This document shows positions 15,808-25,800 of a stretch of 63,596 nucleotides of DNA, one piece after another; positions within the stretch are counted from its first letter, which is position 1; the number at the start of each line of letters is the position of its first letter. The notes beneath the pieces are model-generated. The model had not been told where the DNA came from. It saw only the letters and a list, made by a program, of their open reading frames with translations, and made no database searches. Origin of the DNA: Rhizobium mayense (GTDB taxonomy: Bacteria; Pseudomonadota; Alphaproteobacteria; Rhizobiales; Rhizobiaceae); the NCBI RefSeq assembly GCF_030272705.1, contig NZ_JARFYM010000036.1:1-63596 (forward strand), written 5' to 3'. Position numbers and translations under genes: made by a program.

Positions 15808-16494
15808 CTATCGGACCTTCCGACGCGTCTGCGCGCCCGCGACAAAGATTGCGATGCATTGACGCAGGTGTCTCAGGCGGGTTTCGCGATCGGGCCAGTC
15901 GTTCGGCTTACCGGGATGCGAGATCATCGCGCCGAAGATCATGTTCATCAGCATGCGTGCGCCGCTTGAAGCATCTGCAATTTCGATCAGACCGCGTTTC
16001 TGCTGGAGGCTGAGCCAGTCAGCCAGCATTTGCCTGGACTGCTCGGCGCCGTAGGTGCGCAACAGCGCTGCAATCTCGGGAAACTGCTGCGCTTCACTCA
16101 TGATGAGATGAACGAAAGCCTCGCGGTCACGCTCCGCCGCTTCATCGATATTGATCATGAAAATCTGTTCCAGCGCCTCCTCGAGCGGCAGATTTTCCTT
16201 AGGATCGCGTGGCAAGGCCAGCATCGAGGCGCGATGCTTGGCGATAATCGCCATGAAAAGTTCCGTCTTGCTCGAAAACAGTCGATAGAGGGTTTGCTTG
16301 GAAATCCTGCATCGCGCAGCGACAAGATCCATGGTCGTACCGCCGTAGCCGAACTCATGAAATGTCGCGCGGGCCTCGGTGATGATCTCCGCCCGCCTTG
16401 CATCGTCACTCGCCGATTTTGGACGGCCGCGCGGGCGGCGAACGACGACAGTTTCGTCAGCGTCCCTTCTCCTCGCCTGCGTCCCCACTTCCAT
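15808..16494 (-). CDS. TetR-family repressor of the adjacent RND pump
   Basis: About 228 residues. The N-terminal TetR HTH (about 35-85) reads 'RRAEIITEARATFHEFGYGG', 'TTMDLVAARCRISKQTLYRL', FSSKTELF. The C-terminal helical domain ('AFVHLIMSEAQQFPEIAALL') is of the type seen in AcrR-like repressors. A basic, AT-hook-like 'RRPRGRPKS' precedes the HTH. The start is taken at ATG 16494 with GAGG just upstream; the ATG at 16527 has no such signal. It is divergent from the RND operon and shares an 83-bp intergenic region containing the palindrome at 16536-16554, so it most likely represses the pump and itself. Confidence 0.9.
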   Translation of the reverse strand: MEVGTQARRRDADETVVVRRPRGRPKSASDDARRAEIITEARATFHEFGYGGTTMDLVAARCRISKQTLYRLFSSKTELFMAIIAKHRASMLALPRDPKENLPLEEALEQIFMINIDEAAERDREAFVHLIMSEAQQFPEIAALLRTYGAEQSRQMLADWLSLQQKRGLIEIADASSGARMLMNMIFGAMISHPGKPNDWPDRETRLRHLRQCIAIFVAGAQTRRKVR

Positions 16495-16520
16495 CCTCAC
16501 CTCAAAAAAGCCAAATGAGA

Positions 16521-16564
16521 TTGACATTTATAACGGTACAAATATTTTTTGTACTACTTGGTAC
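16521..16564 (+). promoter_or_regulatory. RND operon promoter and TetR operator
   Basis: TTGACA (16521-16526) and TATTTT (16543-16548) form a sigma-70-like promoter with a 16-bp spacer. The 7-bp inverted repeat gtacaaatattttttgtac (16536-16554) overlaps the -10, and a second GTAC...GTAC follows to 16564. This is the expected position for a TetR-type operator. Confidence 0.65.
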
Positions 16565-16577
16565 TGTAATTAAGACA

Positions 16578-17894
16578 ATGGGAAATAGCAACGTGCGAAC
16601 GCTCGCCTCTTCTACCCCTGTAATCGTACGTGCGGCGGCCTTCAAACGCCCCCCAGTCATACGGATGTTGTTGGTCGCAGCAGGGGTCGCCGCCACGTTG
16701 GCGCTAGCCAGTTGCAACGAGCAGAAGGCTTCGCAAACCAACGCGCCTGCCGTCAAGGCTGAAGTCAGCGCCATGACGCTGCATCCGCAATCGGTTGCGA
16801 TCACTGCGGAGCTGCCCGGCCGCACCAGCGCCTATCTCATCGCTGAAGTGAGGCCGCAGGTCGGCGGTATCATCCGCAGCCGCAATTTCAAGGAAGGCAG
16901 CGAAGTCAAAGCCGGTGACGTGCTCTACGAAATCGACCCCGCCAGCTATCAGGCCGCCTATGACAGCGCCGCCGCTGCTCTGCAGAAGGCAGAAGGCGCT
17001 GTACCGAGCGCGCAGGCCAAGATGGACCGTTACCGGGGCTTGAGCGCCCAGAACGCTGTCAGCCAGCAGGATTACGACACTGCGCAGGCGGCCCTCGTCC
17101 AGGCGCAGGCCGATGTCGCCTCCGCCAAGGCCGCGCTCGAGACCGCACGCATCAATCTCGACTATACCAAGCTGCGCGCACCGATCGGCGGCCGTGTCGA
17201 TGCCTCGACAGTCACCGTCGGCGCGCTCGTAACCGCCGACCAGACGACGGCGCTGACCACAATCCGCCAGCTCGATCCGATCAATGTCGACGTCACGCAG
17301 TCGAGCACCAACCTGCTCGAGTTCCGGCGCGCCATTGCGGAAGGCCGGTTGAAGACCAGCGGCGACAACGTCTCCGTCCACCTGACGCTGGAAGACGGTT
17401 CCGAATACAAGGAAACCGGCAAACTCCAATTTTCTGAGGCCTCTGTCGCGGAGACCGTCGGAACGATCACCGTGCGCGCTGTCTTCCCCAATCCGGAGCG
17501 CGTGTTGCTGCCCGGCATGTACGTTCGCGCAAGCATCGAGGAAGCGATCGCGGAAAACAGTTTCCTCGTGCCGCAGCGAGCGGTTACGCGCAATACGAAG
17601 GGCGAGCCGGTCGCGATGTTCGTCGGCGACGACAACAAGGTTCAGCAGCGGGTGCTGAAGGTGCAGAGAAGCATCGGCAACAGTTGGCTGATTAACGAAG
17701 GCATGAAGGACGGCGACCGGATAATCGTCGAAGGTGGCCAGCGCGTCCGTGCCGGCCAGGATGTCAACGTCGCCGCTGTGACCATCGACGATGCGACCGG
17801 CGAGCTGAAGCAAGCGGTCGCCGACACCAAGCCCGCCGAACAGGTCGAGCTGGAAAAGACCGATGGCAAAGCAGCCTCCGGCACGCAGAAGTAA
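16578..17894 (+). CDS. RND efflux periplasmic adaptor (AcrA/MexA type)
   Basis: A 438-residue membrane-fusion lipoprotein linking an RND pump to an outer-membrane channel. A lipobox 'LALASC' gives lipid-modified Cys46 after a hydrophobic stretch (about 30-45). Biotinyl-lipoyl halves are 'GRTSAYLIAEVRPQVGGIIR' and 'LDYTKLRAPIGGRVDAS', flanking a coiled-coil hairpin (about 130-190, Ala/Gln-rich). Beta-barrel and membrane-proximal domains follow ('LLPGMYVRASIEEA'). ATG 16578 is chosen; the open frame upstream runs through the operator. It lies 9 bp before the pump gene. No TolC-type channel gene lies in the window. Confidence 0.92.
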   Translation: MGNSNVRTLASSTPVIVRAAAFKRPPVIRMLLVAAGVAATLALASCNEQKASQTNAPAVKAEVSAMTLHPQSVAITAELPGRTSAYLIAEVRPQVGGIIRSRNFKEGSEVKAGDVLYEIDPASYQAAYDSAAAALQKAEGAVPSAQAKMDRYRGLSAQNAVSQQDYDTAQAALVQAQADVASAKAALETARINLDYTKLRAPIGGRVDASTVTVGALVTADQTTALTTIRQLDPINVDVTQSSTNLLEFRRAIAEGRLKTSGDNVSVHLTLEDGSEYKETGKLQFSEASVAETVGTITVRAVFPNPERVLLPGMYVRASIEEAIAENSFLVPQRAVTRNTKGEPVAMFVGDDNKVQQRVLKVQRSIGNSWLINEGMKDGDRIIVEGGQRVRAGQDVNVAAVTIDDATGELKQAVADTKPAEQVELEKTDGKAASGTQK

Positions 17895-17903
17895 GGTGGT
17901 TTG

Positions 17904-20900
17904 ATGTCTCGTTTCTTCATTGACCGGCCGATCTTTGCCTGGGTCATCGCCATCATCATCATGCTGGCGGGCGCGCTGTCGATCTTCACTCTGTCGATCT
18001 CGCAATATCCGCAGATCGCGCCGACGACGGTGCGCATCACCGCAACCTATTCAGGCGCAGATGCCCAGACGGTCGAAAACTCGGTGACCAAGGTCATCGA
18101 GCAGGGCATGACCGGTATCGACAATCTCGACTACATGGCCTCCACGTCGACTTCGACGGGCCAGGCCTCGATCTCGCTGACCTTCACCAACAAGGCCAAT
18201 CCAGACGTGGCCCAGATGCAGGTGCAGAACAAGCTGCAGCTCGTCACCGCGCAATTGCCGCAGTCCGTCCAGAGCACCGGCATCACGGTGTCCAAATCGA
18301 CCTCGAACTTCCTGATGGTCATCGGCTTCGTGTCGACCGACGGCAAGCTCAATTCCAACGACCTCGCCGACTACGTCAACAGCACCCTGAACGACACCCT
18401 GAAGCGCGTCCCGGGCGTCGGTGACACGCAGCTCTTCGGCGCCGGTTACGCCATGCGCATCTGGATCGATCCGGACAAGCTTGCGAAATACCAGTTGATG
18501 ACGTCCGATGTGGTCTCGGCAATCCAGGCACAGAACACACAGGTTTCGACCGGCCAGCTCGGTGCATTGCCGCAAATGCCGGGCCAGCAGCTCAATGCGA
18601 CGGTGACGGCCAAAAGCCGCCTGCAGACACCGGAACAATTCAACAACATCATCCTGAAGAGCCAGTCCAACGGTTCGTTGGTACGCCTCAACGACGTCGC
18701 TCGCGTCGAGCTGGGCGCCGACAGCTACACCAGCTCGAGCGCCTTCAACAATCAGCCCTCGGCCGGTCTCGCGATCATGCTTGCCTCGGGTGCCAACGCC
18801 ATCAACACGGCCGAGGCCGTGCAGTCGACCATCAACAGCCTGAAGCAGACGCTGCCGCCGAATGTCGAAGTCGTCTATCCCTATGACACGACGCCCTTCG
18901 TCAAGCTGTCGATCGAGGATGTGGTGAAGACGTTGTTCGAAGCCATCGTGCTCGTCTTCATCGTCATGTTCGTCTTCCTGCAGAACATCCGCGCCACGCT
19001 GATTCCGACACTTGCCGTTCCGATCGTTCTGCTCGGCACGTTCGGCGTGCTGTCGGCCTTCGGCTACTCCATCAACACGCTCACCATGTTCGGCATGGTG
19101 CTGGCGATCGGCCTCTTGGTGGACGACGCAATCGTCGTGGTCGAAAACGTCGAGCGCGTGATGGAGGAGGAGGGACTATCTCCGCGCGAGGCAACCATCA
19201 AGTCGATGCAGGAAATCACCGGCGCCTTGATCGGCATCGCCACGGTTCTGTCGGCCGTGTTCATCCCAATGGCCTTCTTCTCCGGCTCGGTCGGCGTCAT
19301 CTACCGTCAGTTCTCGGTGACGATCGTTTCGGCGATGATCCTGTCGGTCATTGTCGCGCTCATCCTGACGCCCGCGCTTTGCGCCACCATTCTCAAGCAG
19401 CCCGAGCACGGCGCCAAGGAGCGGGGCCTGTTCGGCTTGTTCAACCGCAACTTCGAGCGTGGCGTCCATGGATATCAGTATAGCGTGCGCCGCATCATCA
19501 AAGGCGCTCCCTTCTTCCTTGTCCTGTTCCTGCTGATCGCCGGCGTCGTCGGCTATCTGTTCAACCATCTTTCCAGTTCGTTCCTGCCGGACGAAGACCA
19601 GGGCATCCTGATCACCAGCGTGCAGCTCCCGCCGGGTGCTACGGACTACCGCACCAAAGACGTGCTGGCGCAGGTCAGGCAGTACTATCTCGAAAAGGAA
19701 AAGCCTTATGTCGACGCCGTCTTCACCGTCGCAGGTTTTGGCTTTGGCGGACAGGGGCAAAACGTCGGCCTGGCCTTCATCAAGCTGAAGGATTTCGCGG
19801 AGCGTCAGACAAAGGAAAGCAAGGCGCAGGCGATCGCCGCCCGCGCCATGGGCGCCTTCTCGAAGATAAAGGATGGCAGCGTCTTCGCGCTCGCGCCGCC
19901 GGCAATCCCGGGCTTCGGCAGTTCCGCGGGCTTCGATTTCTTCATCAAGGACATCAACAACGCAGGGCATGATCAGCTCATTGCCGCCCGCAACCAGTTG
20001 CTGGGCGCCGCCGCGAAAAACCCCAAACTGTTCGGCACGCGCCCGAACGGCCAGGAAGATACCCCGCAATATTCGGTTGTGATCGACCAGGAAAAGGCAA
20101 GCGCCCTCAACATCAAGCTTTCCGATATCGACGCGACACTGTCGACGGCCTGGGGCAGTACCTATGTCAACGATTTCATCGACCGCGGTCGCGTCAAGAA
20201 GGTCTACGTGCAGGCCGACGCCAAGTTCCGCATGCAGCCGGAGGATTTCGACCGCTGGTACGTGCGCAACTCCGATGGTGCCATGGTGCCCTTCTCGGCC
20301 TTTGCCTCCGGCAAATGGAACTATGGCTCGCCGCGCCTCGAACGCTATAACGGCTCGTCGGCCGTCGAAATTCAGGGTGCTGCTGCCCCCGGCGTTTCGT
20401 CCGGCGACGCCATGAACCAGATCGACCAGATCATGGCGAGCTTGCCGCCGGGCTTCAGCCATGAATGGACCAGCCTCTCGGCTCAGGAAAAGCTCTCCGG
20501 CAACCAGGCCAGCCAGCTCTACGCCATCTCCATCCTGGTCGTCTTCCTGGCACTGGCTGCGCTTTATGAGAGCTGGTCGATCCCGCTCGCCGTCATGCTG
20601 TCGGTTCCGATCGGGATCTTCGGGGCGCTATTGGCGGCCACCCTCTTCGGCCAGTCGAACGACGTCTACTTCAAGGTCGGCCTGCTCACCACCATCGGTC
20701 TCGCCGCCAAGAACGCCATCCTGATCGTCGAATTCGCCATCGAGCAGCAGAACAGCGGCAAGGACCTAGTTCCGGCGACGCTGGAGGCGGCCCGCCAGCG
20801 CCTGCGTCCGATCCTGATGACGTCGCTCGCCTTCATCCTCGGCGTCATGCCGCTGGCCATCGCGAACGGCGCGGGCTCCGGCAGCCAGAACTCGATCGGC

Positions 20901-21050
20901 ATCGGCGTCATGGGCGGCATGATCTCGGCCACCGTGCTTGGCGTCTTCTTCATCCCGCTGCTCTTCGTCTCGGTCCGCCGCGTCTTCAAGGGTGGAAAGC
21001 GGCCGTCAAGCACCGCGGCATCGGAGCCAGCCCCGGACACGGCGCACTAA
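17904..21050 (+). CDS. RND multidrug efflux pump, HAE1 (AcrB/MexB) type
   Basis: A 1048-residue inner-membrane proton-driven drug exporter. It starts with the hallmark 'MSRFFIDRPIFAWVIAIIIM'. It has the duplicated 12-helix plan with two large periplasmic loops, a proton-relay segment in helix 4 (LLVDDAIVVVENVERVM, two adjacent Asp about residue 406), 'FMPMAFF'-type helix 5-6 sequence and 'AAKNAILIVEFA' in helix 10-11. Length and motifs match AcrB. It is the second gene of the TetR-regulated operon, and an alcohol dehydrogenase gene follows only 37 bp later. The substrate range cannot be predicted, though the order TetR/adaptor/pump is typical of solvent, flavonoid or antibiotic efflux in plant-associated bacteria. 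Confidence 0.95.
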   Translation: MSRFFIDRPIFAWVIAIIIMLAGALSIFTLSISQYPQIAPTTVRITATYSGADAQTVENSVTKVIEQGMTGIDNLDYMASTSTSTGQASISLTFTNKANPDVAQMQVQNKLQLVTAQLPQSVQSTGITVSKSTSNFLMVIGFVSTDGKLNSNDLADYVNSTLNDTLKRVPGVGDTQLFGAGYAMRIWIDPDKLAKYQLMTSDVVSAIQAQNTQVSTGQLGALPQMPGQQLNATVTAKSRLQTPEQFNNIILKSQSNGSLVRLNDVARVELGADSYTSSSAFNNQPSAGLAIMLASGANAINTAEAVQSTINSLKQTLPPNVEVVYPYDTTPFVKLSIEDVVKTLFEAIVLVFIVMFVFLQNIRATLIPTLAVPIVLLGTFGVLSAFGYSINTLTMFGMVLAIGLLVDDAIVVVENVERVMEEEGLSPREATIKSMQEITGALIGIATVLSAVFIPMAFFSGSVGVIYRQFSVTIVSAMILSVIVALILTPALCATILKQPEHGAKERGLFGLFNRNFERGVHGYQYSVRRIIKGAPFFLVLFLLIAGVVGYLFNHLSSSFLPDEDQGILITSVQLPPGATDYRTKDVLAQVRQYYLEKEKPYVDAVFTVAGFGFGGQGQNVGLAFIKLKDFAERQTKESKAQAIAARAMGAFSKIKDGSVFALAPPAIPGFGSSAGFDFFIKDINNAGHDQLIAARNQLLGAAAKNPKLFGTRPNGQEDTPQYSVVIDQEKASALNIKLSDIDATLSTAWGSTYVNDFIDRGRVKKVYVQADAKFRMQPEDFDRWYVRNSDGAMVPFSAFASGKWNYGSPRLERYNGSSAVEIQGAAAPGVSSGDAMNQIDQIMASLPPGFSHEWTSLSAQEKLSGNQASQLYAISILVVFLALAALYESWSIPLAVMLSVPIGIFGALLAATLFGQSNDVYFKVGLLTTIGLAAKNAILIVEFAIEQQNSGKDLVPATLEAARQRLRPILMTSLAFILGVMPLAIANGAGSGSQNSIGIGVMGGMISATVLGVFFIPLLFVSVRRVFKGGKRPSSTAASEPAPDTAH

Positions 21051-21087
21051 GAAGCGCCACCTGCACGCTTTAAGGGAGGAGAATGCT

Positions 21088-22137
21088 ATGATCAGGGCTT
21101 TGATGATCGAGGCAGAAAACGTCACGCGCTTCCACGACATAGAGGAAGCGCCGCTGGGCGCGGGCCAGGTCCGCGTCGGTGTCCGGCATATTGGCCTCTG
21201 CGGCAGCGATCTCAACACCTTCAAGGGCCTCAACCCGCTGGTGAAGCTGCCGCGCATTCCCGGCCATGAAATCGGCGGCGAGATCGTTGCCGTCGGCCCC
21301 GGTGTCGATCCCGCCTATGCGCCCGGCCGCCGTGTCATCGTCATGCCCTATACCAATTGCGGGGAGTGCAGCTCCTGCCGCAAGGGCCGGCTCAACGCCT
21401 GCCGCTACAACAAGACGCTTGGCGTGCAACAAGATGGCGGGCTGGCCGAGGAGATCGTGCTGCCGGCCGAAAAGCTGATCCTCAACGACACGCTGCCGCC
21501 GCGTCATCTGTCCCTAGTCGAGCCGCTGTCCGTCGGCTTTCACGCTGTCGAACGCGGCCGGGTGGCGAAAGGCGACCGCGTGGTCGTCCTCGGCTGCGGC
21601 ATGATCGGCATGGGCGTCCTGATCGCCGCGGTCGCCCGCGGCGCCGAAGTCCTCGCCGTCGATCTTAGCGAGGAAAAACGCGCTCTTGCCCGGCAGCTCG
21701 GCGCCGTCGAGACGATCGACGCCGGTAGCGACGATGTCGTCGCCAGGGTAAGCGAACTGACCGGCGATGACGGCGTGGATATCGCTTTCGAGGCTGTCGG
21801 CCTGCCCGCGACCTTCACCCAAGCTGTCGATCTCGCCTGCTTTGGCGGCCGTGTCGTCTATGTCGGCTATTCCAAGGCGCCGGTCACCTACCAGACGCAG
21901 TTCTTCAACCTGAAGGAACTCGACATCATGGGCTCCCGCAACGCCCTGATGCGCGACTTTCAAAGCGTCGTCAGCCATCTTGAGACGATCGGCGACAAGG
22001 CCGACGCGCTGATCTCGAAAGTCTTTCCTTTTGAAGAGGCCGAAAAAGCGCTACCCTATTGGGACAGTCACCGCAACGCGCTGAAGATCGTGATTGAGCG
22101 CGGCGCGACAGATGGAGCGTCCACACCCACCACTTAA
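21088..22137 (+). CDS. Zinc-dependent alcohol/polyol dehydrogenase (MDR family)
   Basis: A 349-residue cytoplasmic dehydrogenase of the sorbitol/threonine dehydrogenase-like group. Catalytic-zinc ligands are in 'GLCGSDLNTF' (Cys about 38) and 'RIPGHEIGGE' (His-Glu about 61). The structural-zinc cysteines are in 'NCGECSSCRKGRLNAC'. The Rossmann fold 'VVVLGCGMIGMGVLIAAVARG' binds NAD(P). The start has GGGAGGAG upstream. It follows the pump gene by 37 bp without a terminator, so it may be co-transcribed with the efflux operon. The substrate is unknown. Confidence 0.9.
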   Translation: MIRALMIEAENVTRFHDIEEAPLGAGQVRVGVRHIGLCGSDLNTFKGLNPLVKLPRIPGHEIGGEIVAVGPGVDPAYAPGRRVIVMPYTNCGECSSCRKGRLNACRYNKTLGVQQDGGLAEEIVLPAEKLILNDTLPPRHLSLVEPLSVGFHAVERGRVAKGDRVVVLGCGMIGMGVLIAAVARGAEVLAVDLSEEKRALARQLGAVETIDAGSDDVVARVSELTGDDGVDIAFEAVGLPATFTQAVDLACFGGRVVYVGYSKAPVTYQTQFFNLKELDIMGSRNALMRDFQSVVSHLETIGDKADALISKVFPFEEAEKALPYWDSHRNALKIVIERGATDGASTPTT

Positions 22138-22159
22138 TGACGGCCATTTGAAAACTCTG

Positions 22160-22190
22160 TCATCAATGATTAATATGCAATCATTGATGA
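22160..22190. promoter_or_regulatory. Palindromic operator of the FitAB-type module
   Basis: TCATCAATGATT-AATATGC-AATCATTGATGA is a perfect 12-bp inverted repeat, 13 bp before the antitoxin start. RHH antitoxin-toxin complexes such as FitAB bind this kind of site for autoregulation. It is one of the longest perfect operators in the window. Confidence 0.75.
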
Positions 22191-22203
22191 CTGGAGAATC
22201 TCA

Positions 22204-22449
22204 ATGGCCAGCATGACGATCCGCAATATCGACGATCATCTAAAGGCGCGATTGCGAATTCGCGCAGCAGCACATGGACGATCGATGGAGGACGAGGCAC
22301 GCGACATCTTGCGAGCTGCATTGTCGGCTGAGGACAAGCGGCAGCCTAACTTGGCGGAAGCTATTCGCCGCCGCATGGCTGCAACTGGTGGTGTCGTACT
22401 TGAGATTGCGCCACGCGAACCGATCCGACCGGTCGAGCTTGATCCATGA
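22204..22449 (+). CDS. FitA-type ribbon-helix-helix antitoxin
   Basis: An 81-residue antitoxin. The N-terminal RHH domain 'MASMTIRNIDDHLKARLRIR' continues 'AAAHGRSMEDEARDILRAAL', the standard FitA/VapB pattern. The C-terminal part ('IRRRMAATGGVVLEIAPREP') would thread into the toxin active site. It overlaps the toxin gene by 4 bp (ATGA). Expression is likely autoregulated through the palindrome just upstream. A GGAG lies before the ATG. Confidence 0.88.
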   Translation: MASMTIRNIDDHLKARLRIRAAAHGRSMEDEARDILRAALSAEDKRQPNLAEAIRRRMAATGGVVLEIAPREPIRPVELDP

Positions 22450-22871
22450 TCATTCTCGATACCAACGTTATTTCGGAACTTCTGACACCATCACCGTCGA
22501 CAACCGTCGAGGCCTGGCTCGCCGCCCAGCCTCCCCTGTCCATCTTTACGACGGCGACCACCCAGGCAGAAATCCTTTATGGTCTCAGACTGTTGCCCTC
22601 CGGTAGACGCCGGAGCCAACTGGAAGCTGCCATTCTCCCAATATTCGAAGAGGATTTTGCCGGACGAGTTCTAGCGTTCGACAGCGAAGCAGCGAGCGCT
22701 TACTCCGTGATTGCAACATCGCGGCGTCAGGAAGGCAGGCCGATCAGCCAGTTCGACGCCCAGATTGCGGCAATTGCAGCATCTCGTGGGGCAACGCTGG
22801 CAACACGCAACGTGCCGGATTTTTTGGGCACCGGAATCGTGATCATCAATCCATGGGACTATCGGGCCTGA
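22446..22871 (+). CDS. FitB/VapC-type PIN-domain toxin ribonuclease
   Basis: A 141-residue PIN-domain RNase. The acidic residues expected for metal binding are visible: Asp in 'MIILDTNVISELL', Glu in 'TTQAEILYGLRLLP', Asp in 'QFDAQIAAIAASRG' and the last acidic residue in 'NVPDFLGTG'. It is translated through an ATGA overlap with its antitoxin. It lies between two efflux-related operons and ends just before the convergent mdtC-like gene, so the module looks like an insertion between transporter genes. Confidence 0.9.
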   Translation: MIILDTNVISELLTPSPSTTVEAWLAAQPPLSIFTTATTQAEILYGLRLLPSGRRRSQLEAAILPIFEEDFAGRVLAFDSEAASAYSVIATSRRQEGRPISQFDAQIAAIAASRGATLATRNVPDFLGTGIVIINPWDYRA

Positions 22872-22892
22872 TCCAGCCCGTTCCACTCCCGC

Positions 22893-25800
22893 TCAAGTCG
22901 GCAGCGAAGATACAGGCGGTACCGGCTGTTGCTTCGTCGACCACCTGGCGTGGAGCTTGGCCAGCATCAGATAGATGATCGGCGTCGTGTAGAGCGTCAG
23001 GATCTGCGAGACGATCAGGCCGCCGACGATGGTGATGCCGAGGGGGCGGCGGAGCTCTGCTCCGGGGCCGGTGGCGATGATCAGGGGAATGGCGCCCATC
23101 AGGGCAGCGAGCGTGGTCATCAGGATCGGGCGGAAGCGTTTCAGGCAGGCTTCATAGATCGCCTCTTCCGATGGCAGGCCGAGCTTGCGTTCCCCCTGCA
23201 GCGCGAAATCCACCATCATGATGCCGTTCTTCTTGACGATGCCGATCAACAGGATGATGCCGATGAAAGCGATGATCGTCAGTTCCGTGCCGCTGATAAC
23301 CAGCGCCAGCAGCGCGCCGAGACCGGCTGATGGCAGCGTCGAGATGATCGTCAGCGGATGCGCCAGGCTCTCGTATAGGATACCGAGGACAATGTAGACC
23401 GTTAGCAGCGCGGCTAGAAGCAACAACGGCTGGCTGCTCGCGGATTGAGTCACGTTGGCCGCATCGCCGGCGAAATCCGCATGCAGCGTGTCCGGCAGGT
23501 GCATTTCGAGCACCGCTTGCTGAATGGCATCGTTTGCTGTTTCCAGCACTGTGTTGAGCGCCAGATTGTAGGAGATGGTCACGGAAGGATATTGCCCCTG
23601 GTGATTGACCACCAGCGGCGCCAGCGTCCGATCGACCGACGCCACGGCATTTAGCGGAATCTGAATGCCGCCCGAGGCCGGCACATAGAGCTTCGAGATA
23701 TCGTTGGGATCGCGGGCGTAGCTGGGATCGGCCTCCAGCACGACGCGATATTGATTGCGCTGGGTATAGATGGTCGAGACCTGCCGCTGCGCGAAGGCAT
23801 TGTTCAGCGCCGCGTCGATCGACTGGATGCTGACGCCAAGGCGCGAGGCTTCACCGCGGTTGATATTGACCGTCGCCTGCAGGCCGTTCGGCTGCCGGTC
23901 GGTGGCGACGTCGGTGAGTTGCGGCAGGGCCTGCAGACGTTCGAGCACTTTCGGCGCCCATTCCACCAGCTCATCATAATTCGCCCCCCAGAGCGTGAAC
24001 TGATATTGCGACTGCGACTGACGCGCCCCGGCGCGGATATCGCCCGGCGAAAACAGGAAAGTGCTGAGCCCGGGAGTGGCCGTTAATTGCTTGCGCAGCC
24101 GGTCGATTACCTCCGCGGTCGACACACGCTCCGATGCGGGCTTCAGCGAAATGAACAATTGCCCGCGATTGATCGAACTCGAAAAACCGCCGCCACCCAC
24201 GGACGACCCGACACCGGAGACAGCCGGATCCTTGGCAACCATATCGGCCGCCTGCTGCTGCAGCTTGACCATGGCCGGATAGGAAATATCGGTTGCCGCC
24301 TCCGTGCCGCCCTGGATGTAGCCGGTATCATCCTGCGGAATGAAACCCTTCGGTACCTTGACATAGAGATAGCTGGACATGACGACGCAGGCGAGGATGA
24401 CGAGGACGGAGAGCACGCGATGATGCAATACCGCCTTCAGCGTCCGGCCGTAGAAATTGGTGATCGCACCCAGCGTCCCTTCGACGATCCGGCCGAACAG
24501 GCCGGGCCGCGCGTCCTTGTCGTACGACCGCAGCCGATGCCCACAGATCATCGGCGTCAGCGTCAGCGACACCAGTGTCGAGACGACGATGGTGAAGCCG
24601 AGCGTCAGCGAGAAAGTCTGGAAGAACCGTCCGACGATGCCGCCCATGAAAAACAGGGGAATGAAAGCTGCGAGCAGCGACAGGCTGATCGAAACGACGG
24701 TGAAACCGATCTGCTTCGCGCCCTCGAGCGCCGCCTTCATCGGCTTCATGCCGGTTTCGAGGTTCGCATAGATATTCTCGATCATCACGATGGCGTCGTC
24801 GACAACGAAGCCGACGGAGACCGCAAGCGCCATCAGCGACAGATTGTCGATCGACAGTCCGACGAGCCACATCGCGGCAAAGGTGCCGCACAGCGACAAT
24901 GGCACGGTGACACCGGCCGCAAAGGTCGTCGTGGCGCGCCGGAGGAAGATGAAGACCACGGCCATGACCAGGCAAATCGTGGCGAGCAACGTCCATTGCA
25001 TGTCGGTGACGCTGGCATGGATCGTCGTGGTGCGGTCCGAGAGAACCGCGATGTGGACGCCGGATGGGATCAGACGCTGCAGTTCCGGGATCAACGCCTT
25101 CACGCCATCGACAGTGGCGATGACATTGGCGTCCGCCGCTCTGGTGATGTTGAGTAGCACCGACGGCTTGCCGTCGTACCAGGCATCCGAGCGGCTGTTG
25201 CGGACACCAGGCTCAACGGTGGCGATGTCGGAAAGGCGGACAGCCGTGCCGTCGCCGCTGCGGACGACAATCCGGCCATAAGCCTCCGGTGTCCGCAGCT
25301 GACTATTCATGGAAATCGAGAAGGCGGCGCTGTTACCGTCGATCGAGCCAATAGGGCCGAGCACATTGGCGTTGACGATCGCCGTGCGGATATTGTCCAG
25401 CGACAGACCCATGGCGGAAAGGCGGTCGGGATCGAGCCTGACACGCACGGCAGGCTGGTCGGCACCGCTGACAGTGACGCCGCCGACACCATCCACCTGG
25501 GAAATGCGCTGCACCACCACGGTGTCGGCAGCATCGTAGATGGCGCTCGGCGACACATTGTCAGACGTCAGCGCCAGGATCAGGACGGGTGCCGCCGCCG
25601 GGTTGATCTTGCGGAAGGAAGGCAAGGTCGGCAGATCACCCGGCAAGTCAGTCGCCGCGGCGTTCAGCGCTGCCTGTACGTCCTGCGCCGCACCGTCAAC
25701 GCTCCGCGACAGATCGAATTGCGCGACGATGCTGCTCGATCCGAGCGAGCTGACGGAGGTCAACTGCGTGATGCCGGCAATGGTGCCGAGATGCCGCTCG

